A stretch of DNA of 64,000 bases from Hyphomonadaceae bacterium BRH_c29 (GTDB lineage Bacteria; Pseudomonadota; Alphaproteobacteria; Caulobacterales; Hyphomonadaceae), in contig LADW01000089.1 of NCBI GenBank assembly GCA_000961695.1, positions 62,001 through 126,000 of the forward strand, read 5' to 3'. Numbering within the stretch: the first letter of the stretch is position 1; the number at the start of each line of letters is the position of its first letter. Below, one piece after another: positions 9,376-18,088 of the stretch. The notes under the pieces are model-generated. The model saw only the letters and a program-made list of their open reading frames with translations. It ran no database searches and was not told where the DNA came from. Position numbers and translations under genes: made by a program.

Positions 9376-9388
9376 GCACCTGATCCCG

Positions 9389-9796
9389 ATGACCGGACAC
9401 TCACCCAACCTGCAACGCTGGTTTGACTGGATGGACCGCGACCACTCGCCGGGCGGCCTGTCGCCCCTGCTCGCCGATGAGGTCGTGTTCAAAAGCCCCG
9501 TCGTGCACACGCCGCAGGAAGGCAAGATGATCACCATGGGCTATCTGCTGGCTGCGGGTGAGACGCTCGGAAATGACAGCTTTCGCTATACCCGCGTGTT
9601 CGATTGCGGCGACAAGGCCGTGCTGGAATTCGAAACCGAGATGGACGGCATCCTCGTCAACGGCGTCGACATGATCGAATGGAACGATGACGGTCAGATC
9701 ACGGACTTCAAGGTCATGGTGCGCCCCCTGAAAGCAATCCAGACAGTTCATGCCGCCATGGGCGCCATGCTTGCAAAGATGAAGGCCGGCGCGTGA
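9389..9796 (+). CDS. NTF2/SnoaL-like protein
   Basis: Small alpha+beta protein of 135 residues with the NTF2-like layout: helices in HSPNLQRWFDWMDRD, then LLADEVVFKSPVV, and later the strand pair FETEMDGILVNGVDMIEWNDDGQITDFKVMVRP, which is the SnoaL signature (substrate cone with a conserved Asp-Gly turn). The specific substrate is unknown. The start is uncertain: ATG 9389 is chosen, but an in-frame TTG at 9368 would overlap the preceding lipoprotein gene by 8 nt. Its stop overlaps the GTG start of the next gene (GTGA). Confidence 0.75.
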   Translation: MTGHSPNLQRWFDWMDRDHSPGGLSPLLADEVVFKSPVVHTPQEGKMITMGYLLAAGETLGNDSFRYTRVFDCGDKAVLEFETEMDGILVNGVDMIEWNDDGQITDFKVMVRPLKAIQTVHAAMGAMLAKMKAGA

Positions 9797-10311
9797 GCCC
9801 ACAGACATTGATGACCGACCGCCTGATCCTCCGCCCGTTCGAGGAAGGTGACTTTCCGCACGCAGCTGCCATGTGGGGCGATGAAGACGTTGTCCGCTTT
9901 ATCGGCGGCGTCATCCGCAGCCCGCAGGACGTCTGGTTCGCGTCCGTCCGCGGGCGGGGCATGTGGGAGGTCAAGGGCTTTGGCTACTGGACCGTGATCG
10001 ACCGCAAAACCGGCATTTTCCTGGGCGAGGCCGGCTTTGCCGATTTCAAGCGCGGGATAGACCCTGACCTGTCGCAATGGCCGGAAGCAGGCTGGGCCTT
10101 CGGGCGTGCCTCGTGGGGCCGCGGCATTGCCAGCGAAGCCGTGGGCGCCATGCATACCTGGCTGGACGACGCAATGCCGGGGCAAAGCGTTTGCATCATA
10201 GACAATGACAATCGCGCGTCAGGACGAGTTGCCGAAAAGTCCGGGTACGAATTCTGGACACATGCCGACATGCGCGGCAAGCCAGTCAACGTCTACCGGC
10301 GCGGCGCCTAG
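9793..10311 (+). CDS. GNAT family N-acetyltransferase (RimJ/RimL type)
   Basis: The protein opens with TDRLILRPFEEGDFPHAAAMW, the typical RimJ/RimL-type start, and has the acetyl-CoA-binding motif A region FGRASWGRGIASEAVGAM (R-x-x-G-x-A-like), followed by NDNRASGRVAEKSGYEF. 172 residues is usual. Substrate unknown. It starts with GTG in a 4-nt overlap with the NTF2-like gene, and its stop interlocks (CTAG) with that of the convergent EAL gene. Confidence 0.85.
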   Translation: MSPQTLMTDRLILRPFEEGDFPHAAAMWGDEDVVRFIGGVIRSPQDVWFASVRGRGMWEVKGFGYWTVIDRKTGIFLGEAGFADFKRGIDPDLSQWPEAGWAFGRASWGRGIASEAVGAMHTWLDDAMPGQSVCIIDNDNRASGRVAEKSGYEFWTHADMRGKPVNVYRRGA

Positions 10312-12107
10312 CTGGCCTTGCGGGAGGCGTCCACCCGGGCATCCCACCCGCGCAGCAGCTCCAGAAAGCCCTCCTGCGGCAGACCCGGCGAATACAGGAA
10401 GCCCTGCGCCATGGTACAGCCACGGCGGAGCAGGAAGTCGGCCTGGCGTTCGGTCTCGATGCCCTCGGCCACAGTCTTCAGACCGAGCGTTTCAGCCATC
10501 GCCAGGATCATCTCGACAATGGCCGGGGCCTGACGATCTGCGTCCAGCGCCGAGACAAACTGGCGGTCGATCTTGAACACATCGAATGGTAGCTGCGTCA
10601 GCATGGACAGGTTCGAGTGGCCGGTTCCGAAATCGTCGAGCGCGAGCTTCACGCCGAGGGCGCGCAGCGGCCGCATCACACGATCCACCTTCGCCGGATC
10701 GGACACGGCCATGCTCTCGGTGATCTCAAGCTCAAGACGGGCCGGCGGCAGGCCCGTGCGCTTGAGAACTTCGAGAACCAGATTGGTCAGATCCACCGTC
10801 ATGAACTGACGCGGCGAGACGTTCACAGCGACCGACACGTCGAATCCCTGATCCATCCAGACCTTCGCGCATTCGCAGGAGGATTCGAGGATCTGTTCAC
10901 CGATCTGGTTGACCAGGCCCGTTTCCTCCGCCAGCGGAATGAAAGCTGCCGGGGAAATGATCTTGCCATTCGCGCGCTGCCAGCGGGCGAGGGCCTCGGC
11001 GCCAACGATCTTGCCGGTGGCGAAGTCCACTTTCGGCTGGAACACGGCCTTGAATTCCCGCGCGGCGACGGCTTCGCGCAATTCGGCTTCCAGCATGTAC
11101 TTGCCGCGCGCCACACGGTTGAGGCGCGGCGAGAAGTAACGGAAGCCCGAGGCCGATTCCTGACGCACCTGCTGAAGCGCAAGATCGGCGTGGCGGAAAA
11201 GTTTCTGTGCAGAATCGGCGTCTTCCGGCGCCATCACGATCCCACCCGACATGCCGATCCCGACAGCCTGCCCGTTGATCTCGAACGGCTGCGCAAACGC
11301 CACACGAATAGCGCGCGCGATGTTCGAAACGTATTCCCGCGTGATCGCCTGTGGCAGGAAGATCGCGAACTGATCATTGTGCAGGGCCGCAATCATGGCC
11401 CCGTCGAGACTGGTGGACACCGGCGCGTCGAGACGGTCGAGGCAGTTCTTGAGGCGGTCCCCTGCTGCGGTCAGCAGCGCATTGGTGGCGAGACTGCCGA
11501 GGCGTTCGGCCGCGCGGCCGAACTGATCAAGGTCGAGCAGGAAAAAGGCCGCCGGCGATTCAAACGACGCGAAGGGCAGTTTTCTGTCGATCACAGCTTC
11601 CAGCGCAATCATGTTCGGCAGGCCGGTCCGCTGATCGACATAGGCGATCTTCTGCAGGCGTTCGTTTTCACGGCGCAGCCGGCTGACACGGCGGGTGACA
11701 GCAACGCGCAGGCGCCGCAATTCCTTGAACATCACCGAGTCAACGCTGCCCAGACTGACCGAGGTCGTATCGTCGAGATAGGCGAGAAACTTCTGCAGCA
11801 CACGCTGGAACGAGCGGGCCAGCAGGAAGGAAGCCGCTGCGGCGCTTGCAGCCGCCAGAAACACAAGCCCGAACATCACTCCAATCGGGGCGGTCAGATC
11901 AGCCCAGTGAAGCCCTTCGAAAAGAACGCGATAGGCCTGCTCGAGGATCGTAACGATGAAATACACGACAATAGCCGCAATCGCGCCCACACAGGCGGCA
12001 AACGCCGGAAGCGTCATCGTGCCGAACAAACGGCGGATTTGCGACGGCTTGCGCAAAGTAATCCTCGCCTCGGCGCACCAGCAAGGCGCGCTTTCCCAAC
12101 TGCACAT
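10308..12107 (-). CDS. Membrane GGDEF-EAL protein, predicted c-di-GMP phosphodiesterase
   Basis: Two N-terminal transmembrane helices (about residues 32-55 and 73-97) are followed by a coiled segment, a GGDEF domain (about 155-320) and an EAL domain (about 335-590). The GGDEF signature is degenerate (HNDQF), so cyclase activity is unlikely. The EAL domain keeps GAEALARW, NVSPRQF, ELEITES, DDFGTGHSNL, KIDRQFV and AEGIE, so it should hydrolyse c-di-GMP. The 5' end is unsure: ATG 12107 has GGAGG almost touching it, while an in-frame TTG at 12056 has a better spaced GAGG. Divergent from hisB. Confidence 0.88.
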   Translation of the reverse strand: MCSWESAPCWCAEARITLRKPSQIRRLFGTMTLPAFAACVGAIAAIVVYFIVTILEQAYRVLFEGLHWADLTAPIGVMFGLVFLAAASAAAASFLLARSFQRVLQKFLAYLDDTTSVSLGSVDSVMFKELRRLRVAVTRRVSRLRRENERLQKIAYVDQRTGLPNMIALEAVIDRKLPFASFESPAAFFLLDLDQFGRAAERLGSLATNALLTAAGDRLKNCLDRLDAPVSTSLDGAMIAALHNDQFAIFLPQAITREYVSNIARAIRVAFAQPFEINGQAVGIGMSGGIVMAPEDADSAQKLFRHADLALQQVRQESASGFRYFSPRLNRVARGKYMLEAELREAVAAREFKAVFQPKVDFATGKIVGAEALARWQRANGKIISPAAFIPLAEETGLVNQIGEQILESSCECAKVWMDQGFDVSVAVNVSPRQFMTVDLTNLVLEVLKRTGLPPARLELEITESMAVSDPAKVDRVMRPLRALGVKLALDDFGTGHSNLSMLTQLPFDVFKIDRQFVSALDADRQAPAIVEMILAMAETLGLKTVAEGIETERQADFLLRRGCTMAQGFLYSPGLPQEGFLELLRGWDARVDASRKAS

Positions 12108-12148
12108 TCCTCCAATATGTTTAGAAATCAGTGAACAAGATGCGCTAG

Positions 12149-12181
12149 CTGTCGCGGCAACTACACACTATATCGGCACCC
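12149..12181 (+). promoter_or_regulatory. Predicted leaderless promoter of hisB
   Basis: ACTATATC (12167-12174) matches 7 of 8 positions of the Caulobacter housekeeping -10 element GCTANAWC, and CTGTCGC (12149-12155) matches 5 of 7 of TTGACGS with an 11-bp spacer. The -10 ends 7 nt before the hisB ATG and there is no Shine-Dalgarno sequence, so transcription probably begins at or next to the ATG. Confidence 0.5.
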
Positions 12182-12778
12182 ATGACCCAGAACCGCACCG
12201 CAACCATCAGCCGCAAGACGAAGGAAACGGACATCACCGTGACCGTCGACCTCGACGGCACCGGCAAATCCGACATCCAGACCGGAATCGGCTTCTTCGA
12301 CCACATGCTGGAAAGCTTTTCCAAGCATTCGGCCATCGACCTGACCCTGCGCTGCGAGGGCGACCTGCACATCGACATGCACCACAGCGTGGAAGATACC
12401 GGGATTGTTATCGGCCAGGCCGTCCTGAAGGCGTTGGGCGATTTCGCCGGGATCACCCGGTTCGGACACGCCTATATCCCGATGGACGAGACGCTGAGCC
12501 GGGCAACGCTCGATCTCTGCAATCGGCCCTATCTGGTGTGGCATGTACAGTTCACGCGCGACAAGATCGGCGAGATGGATACCGAACTCTTCAAGGAGTT
12601 CTTCCATGCCCTCGCCGGCAATGGCGGCATGTGCCTGCACGTGGGGAACCTCTACGGTGAGAATTGCCACCATATCGCGGAGAGCTGCTTCAAGGCCACC
12701 GCCCGCGCCCTCCGCGTAGCCATCACGGTCGACCCCAAGCTCGGCGGCAAGCCTGCCAGCACCAAGGGCAGCCTCTAG
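12182..12778 (+). CDS. hisB: Imidazoleglycerol-phosphate dehydratase
   Basis: Dehydrates imidazoleglycerol phosphate to imidazole-acetol phosphate in histidine synthesis. This is the monofunctional 198-residue form with no phosphatase domain. The Mn-binding motifs are present: [29 protein letters not shown] (an HHxxED-type motif), and [16 protein letters not shown] near the C-terminus. There is no ribosome site before the ATG, consistent with the leaderless promoter. Separated from hisH by 2.4 kb of unrelated genes, which is unusual because hisB-hisH-hisA-hisF-hisE tend to be adjacent in relatives. Confidence 0.97.
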   Translation: MTQNRTATISRKTKETDITVTVDLDGTGKSDIQTGIGFFDHMLESFSKHSAIDLTLRCEGDLHIDMHHSVEDTGIVIGQAVLKALGDFAGITRFGHAYIPMDETLSRATLDLCNRPYLVWHVQFTRDKIGEMDTELFKEFFHALAGNGGMCLHVGNLYGENCHHIAESCFKATARALRVAITVDPKLGGKPASTKGSL

Positions 12779-12969
12779 GCCTCACCCGTAACAAGCCATG
12801 TATTCGTCCGGCTGGAACAATGGCCGGATGTAAATTCTGCATTCGTGCTTATATGTCAGGAACGGAATACTTCTTCGGCACGACCGAAAGAACCGGTTGC
12901 GGCGCTTCATTGCCGCTCGATTCCTGCCACCATTCCGGCGCGGGACACTCTCAACAATGAGGACCGGTG

Positions 12970-13266
12970 ATGCACAATCGTGTTTCAAAGCATCTCGTGA
13001 CGTTCAGAAGCGCCTTCTATCTCGACAGTCTTGAAGACGAATGGCCCGCAGGCGACTACACAATCGAAACCGAGGAAGAGCTGATTGATGGCAGCACGTT
13101 CCAGGCCTTTCGGAATGTCCACACCACGATGATCATCTATCCGAAGCCCGGCAGGCGCAACGGCACGAAATTCATCAGCATAGACCCGGCAGAGCTGGCC
13201 GCCGCCCTCGCCCGCGATCAGATCCCCCTGACCCGGGCTGAAAACGAGGGCATGTCCGCGCCCTGA
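12970..13266 (+). CDS. Conserved 98-residue hypothetical protein
   Basis: ATG 12970 (directly after an in-frame GTG) is preceded by GAGG. The sequence has the look VTFRSAFYLDSLEDEWPAGDYTIETEEELIDG, a short beta-rich pattern seen in small alphaproteobacterial proteins of unknown function. No signal peptide or membrane helix. The 190 bp upstream, after hisB, contain a weak hairpin (TCCGGC...GCCGGA near 12809-12830) and no other coding signal. Confidence 0.65.
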   Translation: MHNRVSKHLVTFRSAFYLDSLEDEWPAGDYTIETEEELIDGSTFQAFRNVHTTMIIYPKPGRRNGTKFISIDPAELAAALARDQIPLTRAENEGMSAP

Positions 13267-13286
13267 GCCCTGCGCGCTTTCGGGCC

Positions 13287-14723
13287 CTATTTCCGGTAAT
13301 CGAGCGGCGGATCACGGTCGCCGAGCAGCGACTTGTATTCATAGTCCGCCCCGCGCGCCGCCTCGAACTCTTCGCGTGCAGCCTTGCGCAGCTTTTCATT
13401 CGTGAACAATTCAATCGCCGCCAATGTCAGCGTCTTGGCTGCCACCTGCGTGCCCTTGTGGCCGATCGAGGTGCCGGATGCCGCCACGGCCTGCCACGAG
13501 TGCGCGGGTGTCCCCGGCACCCAGGTTGCCGTGCTGAGGCCCACGGTGGGCACCGCGTAAGACACATCGCCCACATCCGTTGAGCCATAGCCGAGGGACA
13601 CCTTGAACGGCTGAACGTCAGATTCCGAACCAAGCGGCAGTTCCGGCGTCGTCAGCGTCGCGTAGATTTTCTCCGCGAAGTCTTCCTCTTCCGCATTGTA
13701 GGTAATCCCGCCGACTTCGCGCAGCTTGGAATCCATCATCTTCGCCAGTGTCTCGTTGACCAGAAGCGGGTTGTTGCCGTGGATGATTTCCCAATCGACC
13801 GTTGTGCCCGTGCCGAGCGCGGCGCCGCGGGCCGCATCTTCCAGCCGGGTCCAGATCGCCTCAACCCCGCCAGCGGAGGGATGGCGGACATAATAGAAGA
13901 CTTCCGCAAAGTCCGGCACCACGTTCGGCGCAGAGCCCCCAGACGTGATGACGTAATGGATGCGCGCATCCTGTGGCACGTGCTCGCGCATCATGTTGAC
14001 CATCATGTCAAACGCTTCGACGCCATCGAGAGCCGAGCGCCCCTTCTCCGGCGCGCCTGCGGCATGCGCAGACAGGCCATGAAAGCGGAACTTGGCCGAC
14101 CGGTTGGCCAGCGAGGTCTCTGCGGCAGCCGAATTCGAGTCGCCCGGATGCCAGTGCAGCGCGATGTCGACATCCTCGAACAAGCCGGCGCGCACCATAT
14201 AGACCTTGCCGCTGCCGCCCTCTTCTGCGGGCGTGCCATACAGCCGAATCGTGCCCGGCGTGCCGGTCTCTTCCAGCCAGTTCCTGATCGCGATGGCGGC
14301 CTCGGTTGAGCCTGCGCCGAACAGGTTGTGCCCGCAGGCATGGCCCGCGCCTTTGCCGTCCCGCTCTTCCCGGTCAGCGGTGGCGGCCTGGTTGATGCCC
14401 GGCAGGGCGTCGAACTCGGCGAGGATGGCGATCACTGGCCCGCCGGTGCCATATTCCGCAACGAAAGCCGTCGGGATGCCGGCCACGCCCGCCGTGACGT
14501 CAAAGCCTTCGACTTTCAGCGTCTGCTGCAGCAGGGCGGAGGACTTCTCCTCCTGATAGCCGACCTCAGCCCAGTCCCAGATCTGATCAGACAGGTTCGC
14601 CGCCTGCTCTGCCCGCTCGTCCACTTGCTTGATCAGCTTCGCATCGCGGCTTTCCGGCCAGGCCGGGCCGGTGATGCAGGCGGCCAGAAGGCAGGTGGAG
14701 AGCAAAGGCATAATGGGACGCAT
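13287..14723 (-). CDS. Exported M20-family amidohydrolase (AbgB-like)
   Basis: Start 14723 has GGAG 6 nt upstream and gives MRPIMPLLSTCLLAACITG, a lipoprotein-type signal with lipobox LAAC. The catalytic domain shows AILAEFDALPG, then GHACGHNLFGAG (metal-binding), TPAEEGGSGK (the Glu pair) and LHWHPG, matching M20 peptidases of the AbgB/amidohydrolase branch, with the dimerisation domain inserted around residues 210-325. 478 residues fits p-aminobenzoyl-glutamate hydrolase subunit B-like enzymes, although an exported form is less common. Likely substrates are N-acylated amino acids or dipeptides. A cupin gene lies just upstream on the same strand. Confidence 0.85.
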   Translation of the reverse strand: MRPIMPLLSTCLLAACITGPAWPESRDAKLIKQVDERAEQAANLSDQIWDWAEVGYQEEKSSALLQQTLKVEGFDVTAGVAGIPTAFVAEYGTGGPVIAILAEFDALPGINQAATADREERDGKGAGHACGHNLFGAGSTEAAIAIRNWLEETGTPGTIRLYGTPAEEGGSGKVYMVRAGLFEDVDIALHWHPGDSNSAAAETSLANRSAKFRFHGLSAHAAGAPEKGRSALDGVEAFDMMVNMMREHVPQDARIHYVITSGGSAPNVVPDFAEVFYYVRHPSAGGVEAIWTRLEDAARGAALGTGTTVDWEIIHGNNPLLVNETLAKMMDSKLREVGGITYNAEEEDFAEKIYATLTTPELPLGSESDVQPFKVSLGYGSTDVGDVSYAVPTVGLSTATWVPGTPAHSWQAVAASGTSIGHKGTQVAAKTLTLAAIELFTNEKLRKAAREEFEAARGADYEYKSLLGDRDPPLDYRK

Positions 14724-14782
14724 GGGGGGCTCCGTCAGCAAGGTCGATCTGCTGAAGATACTGGGGCGCCAGGCCCTGCGCG

Positions 14783-15100
14783 TCAAACGGAGCCTTCGCG
14801 CTCGATCACCAATACCCGCGCTTCGCCCACCGGATGGGCGACATGCGAGTCCCCCTCTTCCGCAATGAACAGGTCGCCCGGTTTCAGCTGCACGATCTTC
14901 TCCTGCCCGCGCTCGCGATAGTGCATGTCGACCAGGCCCTGCAGCACGACGAACACTTCTGTCCCGTCATTGACGTGCCATTTGTAGGGCGCATCGGTCC
15001 AGTGCAGGCGGACGCTGGCCCCGTTGATGAGGGCGAGATCGCGCGCGCCCCAGGCTTTTTCGGCGCGGAAAGTCTGCGCATCCTGAATGATTACGGGCAT
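14783..15100 (-). CDS. Cupin-domain protein
   Basis: A single cupin barrel of 105 residues. Motif 1 region is YKWHVNDGTEVFVVLQGLVDMHY and motif 2 is LKPGDLFIAEEGDSHVAHPVGEARVLVIE, with His and Glu residues at the usual metal-ligand positions. The start at 15100 is chosen over a GTG one codon upstream because GGAGG lies 8 nt before it. 59 bp upstream of the M20 hydrolase gene on the same strand, so probably co-transcribed; function unknown. Confidence 0.8.
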   Translation of the reverse strand: MPVIIQDAQTFRAEKAWGARDLALINGASVRLHWTDAPYKWHVNDGTEVFVVLQGLVDMHYRERGQEKIVQLKPGDLFIAEEGDSHVAHPVGEARVLVIEREGSV

Positions 15101-15138
15101 CACGCACCCCTCCGGCTGAACCTGTAGACCCTATTTCA

Positions 15139-15150
15139 GGTGACGTCACC
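15139..15150. promoter_or_regulatory. Perfect 12-bp palindrome between cupin gene and hisH
   Basis: GGTGACGTCACC is a perfect palindrome located 38 bp upstream of the cupin start and 82 bp upstream of hisH, in a divergent intergenic region. It has the symmetry of a dimeric regulator operator; no regulator is assigned. Confidence 0.4.
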
Positions 15151-15217
15151 GAACCAAGCCCCCCGCAGCCAAAACCCGCCCGTGACATGAAATCTCTTTT
15201 CCTGTTGCACCGGCCCG

Positions 15218-15232
15218 GCTAACACGGCGCGC
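15218..15232 (+). promoter_or_regulatory. Predicted -10 element, leaderless hisH
   Basis: GCTAACAC (15218-15225) matches 7 of 8 positions of GCTANAWC and ends exactly 7 nt before the hisH ATG. No Shine-Dalgarno is seen. No convincing -35 box is found at the expected distance, so this is a moderate call. Confidence 0.42.
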
Positions 15233-15874
15233 ATGACACAGGTCGCTCTGATCGATTACGGCTCCGGCAATCTCCACTCCGCCGCGCGGGCGCTGCGGGA
15301 GGCGGCGAGCCTTGCGGGCACCGGGCACGAAATCCTCGTGACCGACACGCCGGAGGACATTCTCGCAGCCGACCGCATCGTGCTGCCGGGCGTTGGCCAC
15401 TTTGCCGAGTGTGCACGGGGCCTGCGCGCCCGCCACGGGGTGGAGGACGCCCTCAACGAGGCGGTGCTGAAGCATCAGAAGCCCTTCTTCGGCATCTGCG
15501 TCGGCATGCAGCTGATGGCGACAGCGGGCATGGAAGACGGCCAGACACCGGGCCTCGCCTGGATCAAGGGCCTCGTCGACCGGATCGAGCCCGGCGAGGG
15601 CTATCGCATCCCGCACATGGGCTGGAACGGGCTGGACATTCTCCGCCCCCACCCGGTGCTGGCAGACCTGGGCGACGACCCGCACGTCTATTTCACCCAT
15701 TCCTACGCCATGTCGCCGGACAATCCGGCCGACATTGCCGCCACGGCGGACTATGGCCGCCCGCTGGTGGCTGCGGTCGCCCGGCGCAACATGTTCGGCA
15801 CCCAGTTCCACCCGGAAAAGAGCCAGCGCGTCGGCCTGCAGATTCTCTCGAACTTCCTGAAATGGGCCCCATGA
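15233..15874 (+). CDS. hisH: Imidazole glycerol phosphate synthase, glutaminase subunit
   Basis: Class I glutamine amidotransferase that supplies ammonia to HisF. 213 residues. The catalytic triad is visible: Cys89 in FFGICVGMQ, His193 and Glu195 in QFHPEKS; the oxyanion region is LPGVGHF. Its stop overlaps the hisA start (ATGA), so hisH and hisA form one unit. HisF, its partner, is encoded about 3.9 kb downstream after unrelated genes. Confidence 0.97.
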   Translation: MTQVALIDYGSGNLHSAARALREAASLAGTGHEILVTDTPEDILAADRIVLPGVGHFAECARGLRARHGVEDALNEAVLKHQKPFFGICVGMQLMATAGMEDGQTPGLAWIKGLVDRIEPGEGYRIPHMGWNGLDILRPHPVLADLGDDPHVYFTHSYAMSPDNPADIAATADYGRPLVAAVARRNMFGTQFHPEKSQRVGLQILSNFLKWAP

Positions 15875-16596
15875 CCTTCACCCTCTACCCCGCCATCGAC
15901 CTGAAAGACGGCCAGTGCGTGCGTCTCCTGCGCGGCGAGATGGACCAGGCGACCGTCTTTTCAGACAGCCCGGCAGACCAGGCCCGCGCCTTCCGCGAGG
16001 CCGGCTTCACCCATCTCCACGTGGTGGACCTGAACGGCGCCTTCGAGGGCAAGGCGGTGAACCGCGCGGCGGTTGAGGCGATCCTGAAAGCCACCGATGC
16101 GCCGGTCCAGCTCGGCGGGGGCATCCGCACGCGGGCACAGATCGACGCCTGGCTGGAAGCGGGCATTTTCCGCGTCATCCTCGGCACCGTGGCCCTGCGT
16201 GATCCGGACCTTGTCAAAGCCGCCGCCCGCGCCCTGCCCGGCCGCGTGGTCGTCGGCATCGACGCGAAAGACGGCAGGGTGGCCGTCGAAGGCTGGGCCG
16301 AGACCAGCGACATGAAAGCGACGGAACTCGCCAAGGCTTTTGAAGGCTGCGGCGTCGCCGCCATCGTCGCGACAGACATCGGCCGCGACGGCCTGAAGAC
16401 CGGGGTCAACGTTCCGTTCACGGCAGAGCTCGCCAACACCGTCTCCATCCCCATCATCGCCAGCGGCGGCGTCGCCAGCGTCGACGACATCCGTGCCCTG
16501 ATCGCAGCGAACGCCCCGATTGCCGGCAGCATTCTGGGGCGCGCACTTTACGATGGGGACATTGTGGCGGCAGAGGCGCTACTTGTAGCGGACTGA
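15871..16596 (+). CDS. hisA: Phosphoribosylformimino-AICAR phosphate isomerase
   Basis: TIM-barrel isomerase of histidine synthesis, 241 residues. It opens [24 protein letters not shown] with catalytic Asp in AIDLKDG; the phosphate-binding loops QLGGGIRT and IASGGVAS and the second catalytic Asp in ATDIGRDG are present. Its start overlaps hisH by 4 nt. Its stop lies only 4 bp from the stop of a convergent low-GC gene, marking the left edge of the islet inserted into the his region. Confidence 0.97.
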   Translation: MTFTLYPAIDLKDGQCVRLLRGEMDQATVFSDSPADQARAFREAGFTHLHVVDLNGAFEGKAVNRAAVEAILKATDAPVQLGGGIRTRAQIDAWLEAGIFRVILGTVALRDPDLVKAAARALPGRVVVGIDAKDGRVAVEGWAETSDMKATELAKAFEGCGVAAIVATDIGRDGLKTGVNVPFTAELANTVSIPIIASGGVASVDDIRALIAANAPIAGSILGRALYDGDIVAAEALLVAD

Positions 16597-16600
16597 GCCG

Positions 16601-16807
16601 TCACGACGTGTGACAAGAATAGGCGCAATAGTAACAACCGTTGGACTGAGAATAGTATTTCTTAGCCTCGCGGACCGCAGGTCCACACGAGTCGAAATCT
16701 CCCAAATAGATTCGATTTTCTTCTTTGGGCATGTAGCTGCATCCGTACTTATGCACCTCATGATCGCCATTGCTCTGCGAATTTTTGTTAACGTAGTACT
16801 TGCTCAT
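16601..16807 (-). CDS. Cys-rich 68-residue protein, putative zinc-binding
   Basis: The protein begins MSKYYVNKNSQSNGDHEVH and has Cys at 23, 41, 58, 61 and 65 plus His16, His19 and His66. The C-x2-C-x3-CH tail suggests a zinc ribbon-like site. Similar small proteins of unknown role are scattered in bacteria and often sit near DUF2188 genes (recollection, not searched). It follows the DUF2188 gene by 3 bp with an AAGGG ribosome site overlapping that gene's end. Base composition is clearly AT-richer than the his genes. Confidence 0.65.
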   Translation of the reverse strand: MSKYYVNKNSQSNGDHEVHKYGCSYMPKEENRIYLGDFDSCGPAVREAKKYYSQSNGCYYCAYSCHTS

Positions 16808-16810
16808 CTC

Positions 16811-17035
16811 TTACCCTTTCGGTGGATACGGATCCGATCCGTACGAATTGCGTTCACGGATCTGTCCATTGCGACCATGGATCAGCATCTCTGACTTGTG
16901 TTCTATCGCCGACTGGCGCGCCGCACGGACAGCTTCAGCTTGGGTGGCATGCACTGACGCAGCCTTTGTTGCCCCGGCTGATTTTACGGCCCATCCATTG
17001 GAGTGCGGGACCACATGCTGGTTCTTCTTTGGCAT
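16811..17035 (-). CDS. DUF2188 family protein
   Basis: A 74-residue protein with the full DUF2188 pattern: MPKKNQHVVPHSNGWAVK, then ATQAEAVRAARQSA, then the terminal IHGRNGQIRERNSYGSDPYP. The family is small, soluble and of unknown function, frequent on mobile or accessory DNA. It is the first gene of a two-gene minus-strand operon and is divergent from the XRE gene across about 100 bp, which should contain both promoters. Confidence 0.8.
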   Translation of the reverse strand: MPKKNQHVVPHSNGWAVKSAGATKAASVHATQAEAVRAARQSAIEHKSEMLIHGRNGQIRERNSYGSDPYPPKG

Positions 17036-17139
17036 GATTGAGTTGCCTTTCGTTCTACAATTGAATTAGATTGCGAATCTGCAATCGCCCCCTCATCGCA
17101 CCGATCCAACGTAATTGCAAGAGTGAAACGGAGACTCAC

Positions 17140-17511
17140 TTGTCGAACAGTCGATTCAATGTCGAGAAGTTCTTTGCCGCGCTAGACGAAATCAGAAAGG
17201 CGAAAAAACTTTCGTGGAAACAAGTCGCTGCCCAGGCGGGGGTGTCTGCTTCGACACTCACCAGAATAGGGCAAGGAAAACGTCCTGACGTCGATGGAAT
17301 GGCCGCTCTATTTGCGTGGGCAAATCTAGACGCCAACGGATTCATCGTTAAATTGACTGACGCCCCCTTGAAGAGGGAAACAATATCAGAGATTGGCGCA
17401 CTGTTGCGAGCCGATCCGAAGCTAAAGGGAAGAGACGCAGAGATGCTTGAAGCGATGTTGCGATCAGCATACCAATCGATGAGGGCAGATGATGGTGAAG
17501 TTCCGTCATAG
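17140..17511 (+). CDS. XRE-family transcriptional regulator
   Basis: The preferred start is TTG 17140, with GGAG 6 nt upstream, giving 123 residues. The helix-turn-helix is LSWKQVAAQAGVSASTLTRIGQGKRPDVDGMAALFAWANL, a Cro/C1-type DNA-binding domain. A short charged C-terminus (LLRADPKLKGRDAEMLEAML) may dimerise or contact the protease. It overlaps the ImmA/IrrE gene by 23 nt, so the two are co-expressed, as in ImmR/ImmA and Xre-COG2856 pairs. GC content of the gene is near 45% in sampled lines, far below the neighbours. Confidence 0.85.
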   Translation: MSNSRFNVEKFFAALDEIRKAKKLSWKQVAAQAGVSASTLTRIGQGKRPDVDGMAALFAWANLDANGFIVKLTDAPLKRETISEIGALLRADPKLKGRDAEMLEAMLRSAYQSMRADDGEVPS

Positions 17512-18088
17512 GCACGGATTCGTCAAAGAAGCAGAAGACTACGCCGCAGAATTTAGGCTGGAACTTGGAATCTCCGCAGTCGGCCCAATTTGCCCTTTCG
17601 GCCTTTGTGAGCACTTAGACGTAGTTGTTCGACCACTTTCTTCAGATCCCGGAATTTCAGAGGAGGTAAAGCACCACTTCCGAAATGAAGGTCGAAATCG
17701 GTTTTCTGCGACCACACTTTTTAATGGTCCGTACGCTGAAATCGTTTACAATGATTGGCACCCTCAGGTGCGAGTCCACTCTAGCGTCATGCACGAGCTC
17801 GCGCACGTCCTGTTGATGCACCCACCGCGTCCACCATTGCTTGAAACCGGTTGCCGCCACTTCGATGCAAGAATGGAAAAAGAAGCCAATGACCTAGGGT
17901 GGATCATATTAGTGCCGAAGCCTGCCGCTCTACATGCTCTTGAAAATTTCGCTGACATACCAAAAGCAGCAGAGTTCTATGGGGTCAGTACGCAGCTTCT
18001 CGAATACAGAGTTCGCAAAAGCGATGCACGCAGGTGGAAGGCTAATCGCGAAGCGAAAGGTCTTGGTCCGTCTCCGCGGATTATTTAA
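17489..18088 (+). CDS. ImmA/IrrE-family metallopeptidase
   Basis: A 199-residue protein with the zinc-protease motif HELAH at residues 102-106 (MHELAHVLLMHP) and a downstream Glu-rich segment KEANDLGWIILVPK that provides the third ligand in the family (EA...A pattern). A C-terminal region (FADIPKAAEFYGVSTQLLEYRVR) resembles the helical tail of COG2856 proteins. Known relatives cleave or inactivate their XRE partner in response to stress or in mobile-element induction; that role is inferred here. Start could be 17489 or the next Met at 17492, which has better spacing from GAGGG. Confidence 0.87.
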   Translation: MMVKFRHRHGFVKEAEDYAAEFRLELGISAVGPICPFGLCEHLDVVVRPLSSDPGISEEVKHHFRNEGRNRFSATTLFNGPYAEIVYNDWHPQVRVHSSVMHELAHVLLMHPPRPPLLETGCRHFDARMEKEANDLGWIILVPKPAALHALENFADIPKAAEFYGVSTQLLEYRVRKSDARRWKANREAKGLGPSPRII

